The notes beneath the pieces are model-generated. The model saw only the letters and a list, made by a program, of their open reading frames with translations. It had not been told where the DNA came from and made no database searches. Made by a program: the position numbers and the translations under genes. DNA of 64,000 nt from Microbacterium album (lineage in GTDB: Bacteria; Actinomycetota; Actinomycetes; Actinomycetales; Microbacteriaceae). The number at the start of each line of letters is the position of its first letter. Positions within the stretch are counted from its first letter, which is position 1. Of the stretch, positions 34,784 to 43,711 are shown piece by piece. The DNA lies in the NCBI RefSeq assembly GCF_014643695.1, contig NZ_BMJY01000002.1, forward strand, positions 1-64,000, in the 5' to 3' direction.

Positions 34784-36157
34784 ATGACCAAGCTGAGGCT
34801 GGCCATCGTCGGCGCAGGACCCGCCGGCATCTATGCGGCGGACATCCTGCTGAAGACCGAGCGGAAGTTCGACGTCTCGATCGACCTGTTCGAGCAGCTG
34901 CCGGCCCCGTACGGCCTCGTGCGCTACGGCGTGGCTCCCGACCACCCGCGCATCAAGGGCGTCATCGGCGCGCTGCGCGAGGTGCTCGACCGCGGCGACA
35001 TCCGCATCTTCGGCAACGTCCGCTTCGGTCAGGACATCACGCTCGACGACCTCAAGCGCCACTACAACGCCGTGATCTTCGCGACCGGCGCGATCCGCGA
35101 CGCCGACCTGGACATCCCCGGCATCGACGCCGAGGGCTCCTTCGGCGCCGCCGACTTCGTGAGCTGGTTCGACGGGCACCCCGACGTGCCCCGCACGTGG
35201 CCGCTCACGGCGTCGTCGGTCGGGGTGATCGGCAACGGCAACGTCGCGCTCGACATCTCCCGCATCCTCGCCAAGCACGCCATCGATCTGCTGCCCACCG
35301 AGGTGCCGCAGAACGTCTACGAGATCCTCGAGGCTTCGCCGGTCACCGACGTCCACGTGTTCGGGCGCCGCGGACCGGCACAGGTGAAGTTCACGCCGCT
35401 CGAGCTGCGCGAGCTCGGCGAGCTGCGCGACGTCGACATGGTCGTGTACGACGAGGACTTCGACTACGACGAGGCGTCGAAGACCGCGGTCGCGACCAAC
35501 AAGCAGGTCAAGGTCATCGACCGGATCCTGCAGTCGTGGCGCCAGCGCGACTCGGTCAACAACGCGGGGGGCAGCGCCTCGCGTCGGCTGCACCTGCACT
35601 TCTGGGCACGTCCCGTCGAGGTGCGCACGGACGAGGCCGGCCGCGTCGCCGCGCTCGTGTACGAGCGCACGCGCCCCGACGGCCACGGCGGCGTCGAGGG
35701 CACCGGCGAGCTGCGCGAGGTGACCATGGGGCAGCTGTACCGTGCGGTGGGGTACTTCGGATCGCCCCTGCCCGGCGTGCCCTTCGACGAGCGCCACGGC
35801 GTCATCCCGAACCACGAGGGCCAGGTGCTCGCGCAGGACTCCAACGAGCGCGTCCCCGGCATGTACGCCACCGGATGGATCAAGCGCGGCCCCGTGGGCC
35901 TCATCGGGCACACCAAGTCGGACGCCATGGAGACCATCCAGCACCTCGTCACCGACCAGGGCTCGTGGTGGCAGCCCGAGGACCCGTCGGAGGAAGCCAT
36001 CCCCGCGCTGCTGGCCGAGCGCGGCATCGCCTGGACCGACCTCGAGGGCTGGCACCGCCTCGACCAGCACGAGATCGCGCTCGGCGAGCCCCAGGGCCGC
36101 GCCCGCGTGAAGGTCGTCCCGCGGGACGAGATGGTGCGCATCTCCCGCGGCGAGTAG
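34784..36157 (+). CDS. fprA: FprA-type ferredoxin-NADP reductase
   Basis: A 457-residue flavoprotein of the adrenodoxin reductase/FprA group. The FAD motif is AIVGAGPAGIYAADILL, followed by APYGLVRYGVAPDHP; the NADPH motif is VIGNGNVALDISRIL with the arginine pair in GRRGPAQVKF. The C-terminal ATGWIKRGPVGLIGHTKSDA is typical. ATG 34784 follows GGAGGG. It moves electrons between NADPH and ferredoxin; the partner is not encoded here. Confidence 0.93.
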   Translation: MTKLRLAIVGAGPAGIYAADILLKTERKFDVSIDLFEQLPAPYGLVRYGVAPDHPRIKGVIGALREVLDRGDIRIFGNVRFGQDITLDDLKRHYNAVIFATGAIRDADLDIPGIDAEGSFGAADFVSWFDGHPDVPRTWPLTASSVGVIGNGNVALDISRILAKHAIDLLPTEVPQNVYEILEASPVTDVHVFGRRGPAQVKFTPLELRELGELRDVDMVVYDEDFDYDEASKTAVATNKQVKVIDRILQSWRQRDSVNNAGGSASRRLHLHFWARPVEVRTDEAGRVAALVYERTRPDGHGGVEGTGELREVTMGQLYRAVGYFGSPLPGVPFDERHGVIPNHEGQVLAQDSNERVPGMYATGWIKRGPVGLIGHTKSDAMETIQHLVTDQGSWWQPEDPSEEAIPALLAERGIAWTDLEGWHRLDQHEIALGEPQGRARVKVVPRDEMVRISRGE

Positions 36158-36184
36158 GACCGCTCTCCTGCGCTGGTTGAGCTA

Positions 36185-36712
36185 TGTTCTTTTTCCTCCC
36201 ACGCGTCGGGCCCCGGTGGGGCCGCTCCGCGAGGGAGGCGCTTCGCTTTGCTTCGCGCGCCGGCGCTTCGCGCCTGGTTGGCGGGCGCACTCGCGCCCGC
36301 ACGCTCGCTTCGCTCGCACCGGGTTGAGGTGGGTGGGTTGCGGTGGGGTGGTTTCTCTCCCGCTCGTTGAGCGGAGGCCGCGCCAGCGGCCGAAGTCGAA
36401 ACCGGGGTGCAACCCTCCGGCACGTCGTGGTTGCGGTGTGTTCTTTTTCCTCCCACGCGTCGGGCCCCGAGGGGCCGCTCCGCGAGGGAGGCGCTTCGCT
36501 TTGCTTCGCGCGCCGGCGCTTCGCGCCTGGTTGGCGGGCGCACTCGCGCCCGCACGCTCGCTTCGCTCGCACCGGGTTGAGGTGGGTGGGTTGCGGTGGG
36601 GTGGTTTCTCTCCCGCTCGTTGAGCGGAGGCCGCGGAGCGGCCGAAGTCGAAACGGGTTGAGCGGAGCGGCGGAGCCGCGGAGTCGAAACCGGGTGCAAC
36701 CCTCCGGCACGC
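36185..36712. repeat. Duplicated ~240-270 bp intergenic element
   Basis: Copy 1 spans about 36185-36424 and copy 2 about 36439-36712. Both begin tgttctttttcctcccacgc, contain the core cttcgctttgcttcgcgcgc, then ctcgcttcgctcgcaccggg, and end gcaaccctccggcacg. Copy 2 is longer by an inserted repeat of ttgagcggagcggcgg. Inverted words (cttcgctcgc, ttgagcg) suggest strong folding. The whole 36158-36772 gap between fprA and the small membrane protein gene holds nothing else recognisable. Confidence 0.9.
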
Positions 36713-36772
36713 AAGGGCGGGAGCCCCGAGTCGATACGCTCGGCGTGAACCGAGAACGGGAGGGCTACGCGT

Positions 36773-37018
36773 ATGGGCGGCGACTACATCGGGCCGATGG
36801 GCCTGGGGATCGGGATGATGATCTTCGCGATCATCCTGTACCTGGGCATCTTCGCGCTGTCACTGTGGATCTTCTACCTGATCATCCGCACCGCGGTGAA
36901 GCACGGCATCCTCAAGGCCGATGAGGAGCGCGCCGCCCGCGGCGCTTACGGCGCACCACGGCCGGGCGCGACGCACTACCCGGGCGGCGCACACGGCTAC
37001 GGCCGCCCCGTCCCGTAG
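36773..37018 (+). CDS. Small membrane protein
   Basis: An 81-residue protein with one long or two short hydrophobic helices (GLGIGMMIFAIILYLGIFAL and WIFYLIIRTAV) and a Gly/Pro/His/Tyr-rich cytoplasmic tail. GGGAGG lies nine bases before the ATG. It is convergent with the helicase gene. Family not recognised. Confidence 0.65.
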   Translation: MGGDYIGPMGLGIGMMIFAIILYLGIFALSLWIFYLIIRTAVKHGILKADEERAARGAYGAPRPGATHYPGGAHGYGRPVP

Positions 37019-37051
37019 GAGGAGCGGCCGTAGCAGCGGGTTCGCGACGCG

Positions 37052-38653
37052 TCAGCGGCGGGAGTCGCCGACGGATGCCGACGACGCGCGGCGGGGTCCG
37101 CGGCGACGGGCCGGCGCTGCGGCGGGCGTCGTGGCGCCCTGGCCCGTCGACGTGCTGTACACCGTGCCGCGGCCCGCGCCGGCGTGACCGCCGCGCCCGT
37201 GGCCCACGTTCGACTGTCCGGACTGCCCGGTTCGCTTCTGGCTGCCTCGGCCCTGGCCGGATCCGCCCTGGCCCGAGCGACCCTGACCCGCGCCGCGCGC
37301 AGGCTGGGCGTCGCGCTCGCCGCGCGCGGCACGCTTGCGGCGAGCGTTCGCGCCCTGCGAGGTGCCGCCGCCGCGCTGCTCATCCGCGGGCGCATTGCCC
37401 GCGCCCGGTCCGCCCGGACGCGGCGCGACGTGCTCGGCGACCTCCCCGACCAGGGCCACGACCTGCGGGCTGGTCGGCGTCACGGCCTGCGGCTTGGCCT
37501 GGATCGCCGCGCGACGCAGCAGGATCTCGGTGTCCCTGCGCTGCGACGGCAACATCAGCGTGACCACGTCACCCGCGGCGCCGGCGCGCGCCGTACGGCC
37601 CGAGCGGTGGAGGTACGCCTTGTGCTCCGCGGGCGGGTCGACGTGCACGACGAGGTCGATGCCGTCGACGTGCACGCCGCGCGCGGCGACGTCCGTGGCG
37701 ACCAGCACCTTCACGGCGCCGGACGCGAAGTCCGCGAGGTTGCGGTCGCGGGCATTCTGCGAGAGGTTGCCGTGCAGGTCGACGGCCGGGATGCCGGCCG
37801 ACGTCAGCTGACGCGCGAGCTTCTTGGCCTGGTGCTTGGTGCGCGTGAACAGGATGCGCCGGGCGGTTCCCGACGCGAGCGTCCTGACGAGCTCGGTCTT
37901 GGCCTCGGTCGAGGCGGCCTCGAACACGTGGTGCGTCATGTCGGCCACGGGGGACTCGGCCGAATCGATGGCGATGTGCTCGGGGTTGGGCAGGAAGCGC
38001 TTCACGAGCTTGTCGACGCCGTTGTCCAGCGTGGCCGAGAAGAACATGCGCTGCCCGTCGGCGGGGGTCTTCGACAGGATGCGCGTGACGCCGGGCAGGA
38101 ACCCGAGGTCGGCCATGTGATCGGCCTCGTCGAGCACCGTCACGGCGATGCGGTCGAGGCGCACGACGCCCTGGCCCATGAGGTCCTCGAGGCGGCCCGG
38201 GCACGCGACGACGATGTCGACGCCGCGCGCGAACGCGGTCTCCTGAGGCTTCTGCGAGACGCCGCCGAAGATCGTGGTGACGCTGAGACCGACGGCCTTG
38301 GCGAGCGGCTCCACGGTGCGGGTGATCTGCGTGGCGAGCTCGCGGGTCGGGGCCAGCACGAGCGCGACGGGGGAGCCCGCGCGCCCCGAGAGGCGGCCCG
38401 CCGCGAGGCGGGCGACCAGCGGGATGGCGAACGCGAGCGTCTTGCCCGATCCGGTCTTCCCGCGTCCGAGGACGTCGCGGCCCGCGAGCGTGGAGGGCAG
38501 CGTCTCGCTCTGGATCGGGAAGGGCGTGGGGCGCTCCATCGCGACGAGCGCGTCGACGAGCACGGAGGGGACGCCGAGGTCGGCGAAGGACGGGGAGGCG
38601 CCGGCCGGAGCGGCCGGCTGAGGGGAACGGGTCTGCGTGGCAGCAGCGGGCAT
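37052..38653 (-). CDS. DEAD-box RNA helicase
   Basis: A 533-residue ATP-dependent RNA helicase. The Q-motif region is TPFPIQSETLP, motif I GKTGSGKT, motif II DEAD in VLDEADHMAD, motif III SAT in FFSATL and motif VI HRSGRTARAG. After about residue 385 comes a Gly/Arg/Gln-rich tail (RSGQGGSGQGRGSQ and similar) expected to bind RNA. ATG 38653 is chosen; an in-frame ATG at 38854 would add 67 Pro/Arg-rich residues. That upstream stretch may instead be a long leader, common for cold-inducible helicases. Confidence 0.92.
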   Translation of the reverse strand: MPAAATQTRSPQPAAPAGASPSFADLGVPSVLVDALVAMERPTPFPIQSETLPSTLAGRDVLGRGKTGSGKTLAFAIPLVARLAAGRLSGRAGSPVALVLAPTRELATQITRTVEPLAKAVGLSVTTIFGGVSQKPQETAFARGVDIVVACPGRLEDLMGQGVVRLDRIAVTVLDEADHMADLGFLPGVTRILSKTPADGQRMFFSATLDNGVDKLVKRFLPNPEHIAIDSAESPVADMTHHVFEAASTEAKTELVRTLASGTARRILFTRTKHQAKKLARQLTSAGIPAVDLHGNLSQNARDRNLADFASGAVKVLVATDVAARGVHVDGIDLVVHVDPPAEHKAYLHRSGRTARAGAAGDVVTLMLPSQRRDTEILLRRAAIQAKPQAVTPTSPQVVALVGEVAEHVAPRPGGPGAGNAPADEQRGGGTSQGANARRKRAARGERDAQPARGAGQGRSGQGGSGQGRGSQKRTGQSGQSNVGHGRGGHAGAGRGTVYSTSTGQGATTPAAAPARRRGPRRASSASVGDSRR

Positions 38654-38905
38654 GGGGATCTCTTTCGATCGGGTTCGGCCGGGCACGCGGGGGCGTGCGA
38701 CGCGACGAGGACGTCGCGGGGCCGGTGGGCGAACTCGGCGGGTGCCGGATCCGTTCGCCGCGGCAGGAGGTGTGGAGCGCTGACTCGGCAGGCTGCCGGT
38801 GCGCTCGCGTCGAGACACGACGATGCGCTCGAGATTCGGGCGCATCCCGACCATAGCACGCCCGCCTGCGAGGGCCCTCGAGAGCCGACGCGCGGCCGCC
38901 GCGCC

Positions 38906-40540
38906 TCAGCCGTCCAGCAGCCAGGCGGCCGTGTCCGGAGGGAGCACTCCGTCGCCCAGCGGCCCGCTCGACACGAGCGTGCGGGCGCCCGTGGGAAGCG
39001 GCACGTGCTCGGCGCCGGTGTTGGCCAAGATCAGCACCTGGCCGGAGCGGAAGGCGAGCGCGTGCTCGGGAAAGCCGTCCTCCCACGTGAGCTGCGCGGT
39101 GGCGGTGCCCAGCTCGCGCCGCAGCCGCAGGATGGTGCGGTACAGGTTGAGGGTCGAATCGCGGTCCGCCTCCTGCACATCGCGGGCCAGCTCGCGCCAC
39201 TGCTGCGGCTGCGGCAGCCAGGACCGCCCGGTGCTGCTGAACCCGTACGCGGGCGCGCCGGACTCCCAGGGGATCGGCACGCGGCAGCCGTCGCGGCCGT
39301 AGCGCGCGCCGCCGGTGCGCACCCAGGTCGGATCCTGACGCGCCTCGTCCGGCAGGTCGATCACCTCCGGCAGCCCGAGCTCCTCGCCCTGGTACAGGTA
39401 GGCGGAGCCGGGGAGGGCGAGCATGACCGTCGTGGCCGCGCGCCCGCGGCGCAGGCCCACCGCGGGATCCGGCCTGCCCGGCGTCCGCGGACCGATGCCG
39501 TGCCCCTGCGGGTGATCGGCGCCGAGAGCGAGACGCGTCGCGTGCCGCACCACGTCGTGGTTGGACAGCACCCAGGTCGCCGGGGCGCCCACGGCCCCGA
39601 ACGCGCGCAGCGACTCCGAGACGACCTCGCGCAGCCGACGCGCGTCCCACGCCGTCTGCAGGTACGCGAAGTTGAAGGCCTGGTGCATCTCGTCCGGCCG
39701 CACCCAGAGCGCGATCTCGTCGGTCGTGGGCATCCACGCCTCCGCGCACAGGGCTCGTTCCCCGTCGTACTCGTCCAGCACGCGTCGCCACTCGCGCCAC
39801 ACCTCGTGCACGCCCTCCTGCCCCCAGTAGGGCACGGGCTCCCTGCCGCCCATCGAGTCCGCGTCCTCCGGCGCGACGTAGTCGGGCAGGCCGTCCTCCT
39901 TGACGAGCCCGTGCGCGACGTCCACGCGGAAGCCGTCGACCCCGCGGTCGAGCCAGAAGCGCAGGATGCGGTCGAACTCCGCGTGCACGTCCTGGTTCGA
40001 CCAGTCGAAGTCGGGCTGCGAGGCGTCGAACAGGTGCAGGTACCACTGGCCGGGCGTGCCGTCGGGCTCCGTCACCCGCGTCCAGGCCGGACCGCCGAAC
40101 ACCGACTGCCAGTTGTTCGGCGGCTGATCGCCGTTCTCGCCGGCGCCGTCGCGGAACATGTATCGCGCGCGCTCCGGGCCGCCCGGACCGGCGCGCAGCG
40201 CCTCCTGGAACCACGGGTGCTGATCCGACGAGTGGTTCGGAACGAGGTCGACGATGACGCGGATGCCGCGCTCGTGGGAGGCGGCGAGCAGCGCATCGAA
40301 GTCGGCCAGCGTGCCGAACATCGGGTCGACGTCGCAGTAGTCGGCGACGTCGTAGCCGGCGTCCTTCTGAGGCGACGTCATGAACGGCGACAGCCAGATC
40401 GCGTCCGCGCCGAGCGACCGGAGCGCGTCGAGTCGCGCCGTCACCCCGGGCAGGTCGCCCGTGCCGTCGCCGTCGGCGTCGCTGAACGACCGGGGGTAGA
40501 TCTGGTAGATCACGGCTGTGCGCCACCACTCGGTAGTCAT
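38906..40540 (-). CDS. GH13 alpha-glucosidase / oligo-1,6-glucosidase
   Basis: A 544-residue glycoside hydrolase. The (beta/alpha)8 barrel motifs are VDLVPNHSSDQHPWF (region I), GFRVDVAHG with nucleophile Asp (II), CAEAWM with acid/base Glu (III) and LSNHDVVRH (IV). The QSVFGGPAW segment is typical of intracellular alpha-glucosidases acting on maltose, isomaltose or sucrose. No signal peptide. Start MTTEWWRTAVIYQIYPRSF at 40540 is the conserved N-terminus. No sugar transporter or LacI gene is adjacent. Confidence 0.92.
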   Translation of the reverse strand: MTTEWWRTAVIYQIYPRSFSDADGDGTGDLPGVTARLDALRSLGADAIWLSPFMTSPQKDAGYDVADYCDVDPMFGTLADFDALLAASHERGIRVIVDLVPNHSSDQHPWFQEALRAGPGGPERARYMFRDGAGENGDQPPNNWQSVFGGPAWTRVTEPDGTPGQWYLHLFDASQPDFDWSNQDVHAEFDRILRFWLDRGVDGFRVDVAHGLVKEDGLPDYVAPEDADSMGGREPVPYWGQEGVHEVWREWRRVLDEYDGERALCAEAWMPTTDEIALWVRPDEMHQAFNFAYLQTAWDARRLREVVSESLRAFGAVGAPATWVLSNHDVVRHATRLALGADHPQGHGIGPRTPGRPDPAVGLRRGRAATTVMLALPGSAYLYQGEELGLPEVIDLPDEARQDPTWVRTGGARYGRDGCRVPIPWESGAPAYGFSSTGRSWLPQPQQWRELARDVQEADRDSTLNLYRTILRLRRELGTATAQLTWEDGFPEHALAFRSGQVLILANTGAEHVPLPTGARTLVSSGPLGDGVLPPDTAAWLLDG

Positions 40541-40547
40541 CGGCGCC

Positions 40548-40553
40548 ACTCTA
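40548..40553 (-). promoter_or_regulatory. Leaderless -10 TAGAGT
   Basis: TAGAGT, GGCGCCG, then the ATG of the glucosidase on the minus strand. Confidence 0.6.
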
Positions 40554-40628
40554 CGGCGCGCGGCCGCGACGGGGCAGACCTTGTCTGCAACGGGCGGTAT
40601 CCGGTAAGGAGCGCGCACGGCGCGTCGT

Positions 40629-40634
40629 TAGGCT
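40629..40634 (+). promoter_or_regulatory. Leaderless -10 TAGGCT
   Basis: TAGGCT, GGCGGT, then GTG at 40641. Confidence 0.65.
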
Positions 40635-40640
40635 GGCGGT

Positions 40641-41684
40641 GTGTCCGATGGCTGGCTGACCGACGTCCTCGGTGAGGGGTTCGAGCAGCTCACGCTGCCG
40701 CTGGGCACCGACGATGAGGGCGAGGTCGTCGCGACGCTCGTGCGCCACCTGCCGTCCCGGCGCCGGTTCTGGCAGCGCCGACGGCTGCTCGAGGACGTCG
40801 ACGTGCTTTACGTGCACGGGTGGTCGGACTACTTCTTCCAGCGCCGGCTCGCGCGCTTCTGGGCCGAGCGCGGCGCACGCTTCTTCGCGCTCGACCTGCG
40901 CAAGTACGGACGCAGCCTTCGCCCGGGGCAGACGCCCGGGTACGTCGCGGATCTGGCGACCTACGACGCGGACATCGCGGCGGCGCTCGCCGCGAGGGGC
41001 GACGCGCAGGGGCGCCGCCTCGTGCTGCTGGGCCACTCCACGGGCGGGCTCGTGCTCAGCCTCTGGGCGGCCCGGCATCCGGACGCCGTCGCGGCGCTCG
41101 TGCTGAACAGCCCGTGGCTCGAGTTCCAGCTCAGCGCGGTGGCGCGCGCGGCGCTGTCCCCCGTCGTGGAACTGCGGGCCCGGTTGCGCCCGCTCGACAA
41201 CATCCCGCAGCTCGATCTCGGCTATTACGCGCGAGCGCAGGCGGAGGCCGCGGACCCGGACGACCCGATGGAGGTCAACCCGGCGTGGCGCCCCGAGCGC
41301 GCGATCCCGGCCTATGCCGGGTGGCTGGACGCGGTCCTCGCCGGTCACGCGGCGGTCGCGAAGGGCCTGCGCATCGCCGTGCCCGTGTGCGTCCTGCTGT
41401 CCGCGCGCAGCACCTTTCCCGCGCGCTGGTCCGATGAGCTGACCCGCTCCGACTCGATCCTGGTCGTGGATGACATCGCGCGCGCGGCGCTGCGCCTCGG
41501 ATCATCCGTGACGATCGAGCGCATCGACGGCGCGCTGCACGACGTGTTCCTGTCCCGCCCGGAGGTGCGCCGGGAAGCGTACGCCCGCCTCGACCGGTGG
41601 GCGCGAGGTTTCGCGGCCACCGGCGCACCGGCCACCCGGGACGCCGCGCCTACTCCGGGAGGACCTGCTCCTCTGAGAGGGTGA
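40641..41684 (+). CDS. Alpha/beta hydrolase
   Basis: A 347-residue serine hydrolase. The nucleophile elbow GHSTG is in LLGHSTGGLVLSLWA, and the C-terminal His is in DGALHDVFLSRPEVR. An N-terminal stretch (FWQRRRLLEDVDVLYVHGWS) leads into the core, and FFALDLRKYGRSLRPGQTPG is characteristic of lysophospholipase-like hydrolases. No signal peptide. Its 3' end overlaps the 3' end of the convergent small gene by 35 bases. Confidence 0.88.
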   Translation: MSDGWLTDVLGEGFEQLTLPLGTDDEGEVVATLVRHLPSRRRFWQRRRLLEDVDVLYVHGWSDYFFQRRLARFWAERGARFFALDLRKYGRSLRPGQTPGYVADLATYDADIAAALAARGDAQGRRLVLLGHSTGGLVLSLWAARHPDAVAALVLNSPWLEFQLSAVARAALSPVVELRARLRPLDNIPQLDLGYYARAQAEAADPDDPMEVNPAWRPERAIPAYAGWLDAVLAGHAAVAKGLRIAVPVCVLLSARSTFPARWSDELTRSDSILVVDDIARAALRLGSSVTIERIDGALHDVFLSRPEVRREAYARLDRWARGFAATGAPATRDAAPTPGGPAPLRG

Positions 41685-41958
41685 CGCCGCCGAGCATGTT
41701 CGCGGACTCGGCCATCTCGGCCAGCCATCGCCGGTTGAGCTCCGGCGGGTGCGGATCGTCGAACACGAACCGGATCGCCATCGACGGATTGAGCCAGATG
41801 GTGGTTCGTCCGCCGTCCTGCCCCTCGGGGTGGCGCCACGAGACGCTGAAGCTCTCCTGCCGCCTGAGCTTCGCGATGATCACGACCTTCAGATGCGAGA
41901 GAGCCCGATCATCGATCGTGATGGGCGGACCGGTGGTGTCGTAGATGAGTGCCCCCAT
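41650..41958 (-). CDS. Small DUF7882-like protein
   Basis: A 102-residue protein beginning MGALIYDTTGPPITIDDRAL, then LKVVIIAKLRRQESFSVSW. This pattern belongs to a Microbacteriaceae family (DUF7882 by my recollection) that automated pipelines often mislabel as ATP-dependent DNA ligase; no ligase motif is present. It starts at ATG 41958 with TAGCGT six bases upstream. Function unknown. Confidence 0.75.
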   Translation of the reverse strand: MGALIYDTTGPPITIDDRALSHLKVVIIAKLRRQESFSVSWRHPEGQDGGRTTIWLNPSMAIRFVFDDPHPPELNRRWLAEMAESANMLGGVTLSEEQVLPE

Positions 41959-41964
41959 GAGGCC

Positions 41965-41970
41965 ACGCTA
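41965..41970 (-). promoter_or_regulatory. Leaderless -10 TAGCGT
   Basis: TAGCGT, GGCCTC, then ATG 41958 on the minus strand. Confidence 0.6.
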
Positions 41971-42253
41971 GGGCAGGGGCGGTCCGGGCGTAACCCTTGC
42001 GTCGATTCGAGCGCATGGGATCCCTCGCGCGGATCACACCCCTCTGCCGATAGGGACCATACCGCGCGACCTGCCCCCGTCGCCTGTGCCGGGAGCCACC
42101 TGCGCGAGCATACTCCCGCGCGCGGGTCGCGTCTACCCGAAGTTGAGCCGACTTCCCGCAAGCCCCGCGCTAGCCCGGCGACTGAGTGTGAGGCGGCGGC
42201 ACGGAAGTAGGCTTCAACGCCCCAGGGCTGCGCGCCGCAGTGCGCCCCGGGGA
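41971..42253. other. Intergenic stretch without recognised gene
   Basis: About 280 bases separate the DUF7882-like gene from the gene pair that follows. Stop codons interrupt all frames at short intervals, and no tRNA, repeat or convincing promoter was seen. Confidence 0.6.
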
Positions 42254-42685
42254 CTACGCCGCGGCGAGTCCCGATTCGATCGCCGCGCGGATGGCCTCGT
42301 ACGCGCGCCGAGCATCGTCGAGATCGCTGGCGCTGATTCCTCGGCCGTAACGCACGGCCACGCTCAGCTCATGCAGCGCGAGGTACTCCGGTGTGATGTC
42401 GGGGTAGAGAATGCGCACGAGGTCGTTCACTCCGAAGGTCTTGACCCCTGCTCCGCGACGTGCCTGATGTACGGTGACGGACCGGTCGTCCGGCACCAGG
42501 TTCGAGTCGTACGACTTGAGACGGTTGAGGTCGGCGAAGACGGGGTCGCTCTGCAGCGCGTGCCGTACGAGGTGGTACGCCGCGTAGAAGTACGCGACTG
42601 CCGACCACTCACCCTCGATGTTCGCTGCAGCCGCCGCGTGAACGCGTGCGCGATCGATGCACTCGGCGGCGTCGAGCGGCCTCAT
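42254..42685 (-). CDS. HEPN-like helical protein of a two-gene cassette
   Basis: A 143-residue, mostly helical protein. The segment EGEWSAVAYFYAAYHLVRHA resembles the first helices of HEPN proteins, but the canonical HEPN RNase motif (R, four to six residues, H) was not found, so the assignment is tentative. A loop with Arg/Lys (VTVHQARRGAGVKTFGVNDL) follows. Its ATG overlaps the stop of the upstream small gene (ATGA), so both are made together. It could be the effector of a toxin-antitoxin-like pair or a nucleotidyltransferase partner. Confidence 0.6.
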   Translation of the reverse strand: MRPLDAAECIDRARVHAAAAANIEGEWSAVAYFYAAYHLVRHALQSDPVFADLNRLKSYDSNLVPDDRSVTVHQARRGAGVKTFGVNDLVRILYPDITPEYLALHELSVAVRYGRGISASDLDDARRAYEAIRAAIESGLAAA

Positions 42686-42969
42686 GCCGCGAAAGTCAAT
42701 TGCCGCGCAGGAGTAGGCGTCGCGTCGTCGATCTCGTCAACGATCGCCGGCATGATCGCAACGTCCTCGTCGAAGACGCGCTGTAGTTCGGCGACGGCCG
42801 TCATGATGCGCATCCGCTCGTCATACGACAAGGAGCGGGGCACGACCTCAAGCAGCGCGGTGCGCTCGACCGGGTCGACGGTCACCCGCACAGCGCGGAG
42901 TGTGTCCGGCCCGAGTTCGAGAAGTGCCATTTGTCCGACGGCTTCGGGCAGGTGCGCGATGTCGTCCAT
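42682..42969 (-). CDS. Small protein paired with HEPN-like gene
   Basis: A 95-residue protein with a predicted beta-rich first half (VRVTVDPVERTALLEVVP) and a helix (YDERMRIMTAVAELQRVFDE). No family recognised. It is the first gene of the pair and overlaps its partner by four bases. TATAGCAT lies about ten bases before the ATG, and no ribosome binding site is evident. Confidence 0.6.
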   Translation of the reverse strand: MDDIAHLPEAVGQMALLELGPDTLRAVRVTVDPVERTALLEVVPRSLSYDERMRIMTAVAELQRVFDEDVAIMPAIVDEIDDATPTPARQLTFAA

Positions 42970-43095
42970 AGTCGAACCATGCTATATGCCGTCGATGAGC
43001 GCAAGCGCCGCCCGAACGGGTGCGGCGCCATGCGGGAGCGCATTTGCGGTCCACCCCGGGACTGTCGGGGGAGAGGCCGAAGTCCGGAGATCAGC

Positions 43096-43584
43096 TCAGC
43101 GGTAGTTGATGAACTGCAGGTCGATGTCGAGGTCGGCGGCCTTGAGGAGACGGATGACTTCCTGCAGGTCGTCCCGGCTCTTGCTGGTCACCCGAAGCTC
43201 GTCGCCCTGCACCTGGGACTTGACGCCCTTGGGGCCCTCGTCGCGGATGATCTTGCCGATCTTCTTGGCGTTCTCCTGGCTGATCCCGTTCTTGAGCGTC
43301 GAGACGATGCGCGTCTCCTTGCCGCTGACGACCGGCTCGCCGCTCTCGAGGCTCTTGAGCGAGATGCCCCGCTTGATCAGCTTGGACTGGAACACGTCGA
43401 GCGCTGCCAGGGCGCGGTCGTCGCTGTTCGCGGTGATGACGATCTGCTCGCCGCTCCACTGGATCGACGCGTCGGTCCCGCGGAAGTCGTAGCGCTGCTC
43501 GATCTCCTTGCGCGCCTGGTTGAGGGCGTTGTCCGCCTCCTGGCGATCCACCTTGCTGACGATGTCGAAGCTGCTGTCGGCCAT
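43096..43584 (-). CDS. YajQ family nucleotide-binding protein
   Basis: A 162-residue YajQ/UPF0234 protein. The N-terminal [27 protein letters not shown], and C-terminal [20 protein letters not shown] with LQFINYR are diagnostic. Some members bind cyclic di-GMP or nucleic acid; nothing here shows which. ATG 43584 has TAGGCT seven bases upstream. Confidence 0.95.
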   Translation of the reverse strand: MADSSFDIVSKVDRQEADNALNQARKEIEQRYDFRGTDASIQWSGEQIVITANSDDRALAALDVFQSKLIKRGISLKSLESGEPVVSGKETRIVSTLKNGISQENAKKIGKIIRDEGPKGVKSQVQGDELRVTSKSRDDLQEVIRLLKAADLDIDLQFINYR

Positions 43585-43591
43585 GCCGCAC

Positions 43592-43597
43592 AGCCTA
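43592..43597 (-). promoter_or_regulatory. Leaderless -10 TAGGCT
   Basis: TAGGCT, GTGCGGC, then ATG 43584 on the minus strand. Confidence 0.65.
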
Positions 43598-43711
43598 CTG
43601 CGCCGCATTCCGGTCGCCCAGGAGGTCCGGCGACGAGCGCGGAATCCGGCCCGCAAGGGCGGGGGCGTTCGTAGACTGCTGTGTCGAATCGTGCCGACAT
43701 TCGGAGGTTGC

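Noticed and set aside
41650-41958. ATP-dependent DNA ligase
   Set aside because: Homologues may carry this name, but the protein has 102 residues and no ligase motif.
42254-42685. Firm HEPN RNase toxin call
   Set aside because: The R-x4-6-H motif is not present, so only a structural resemblance is claimed.
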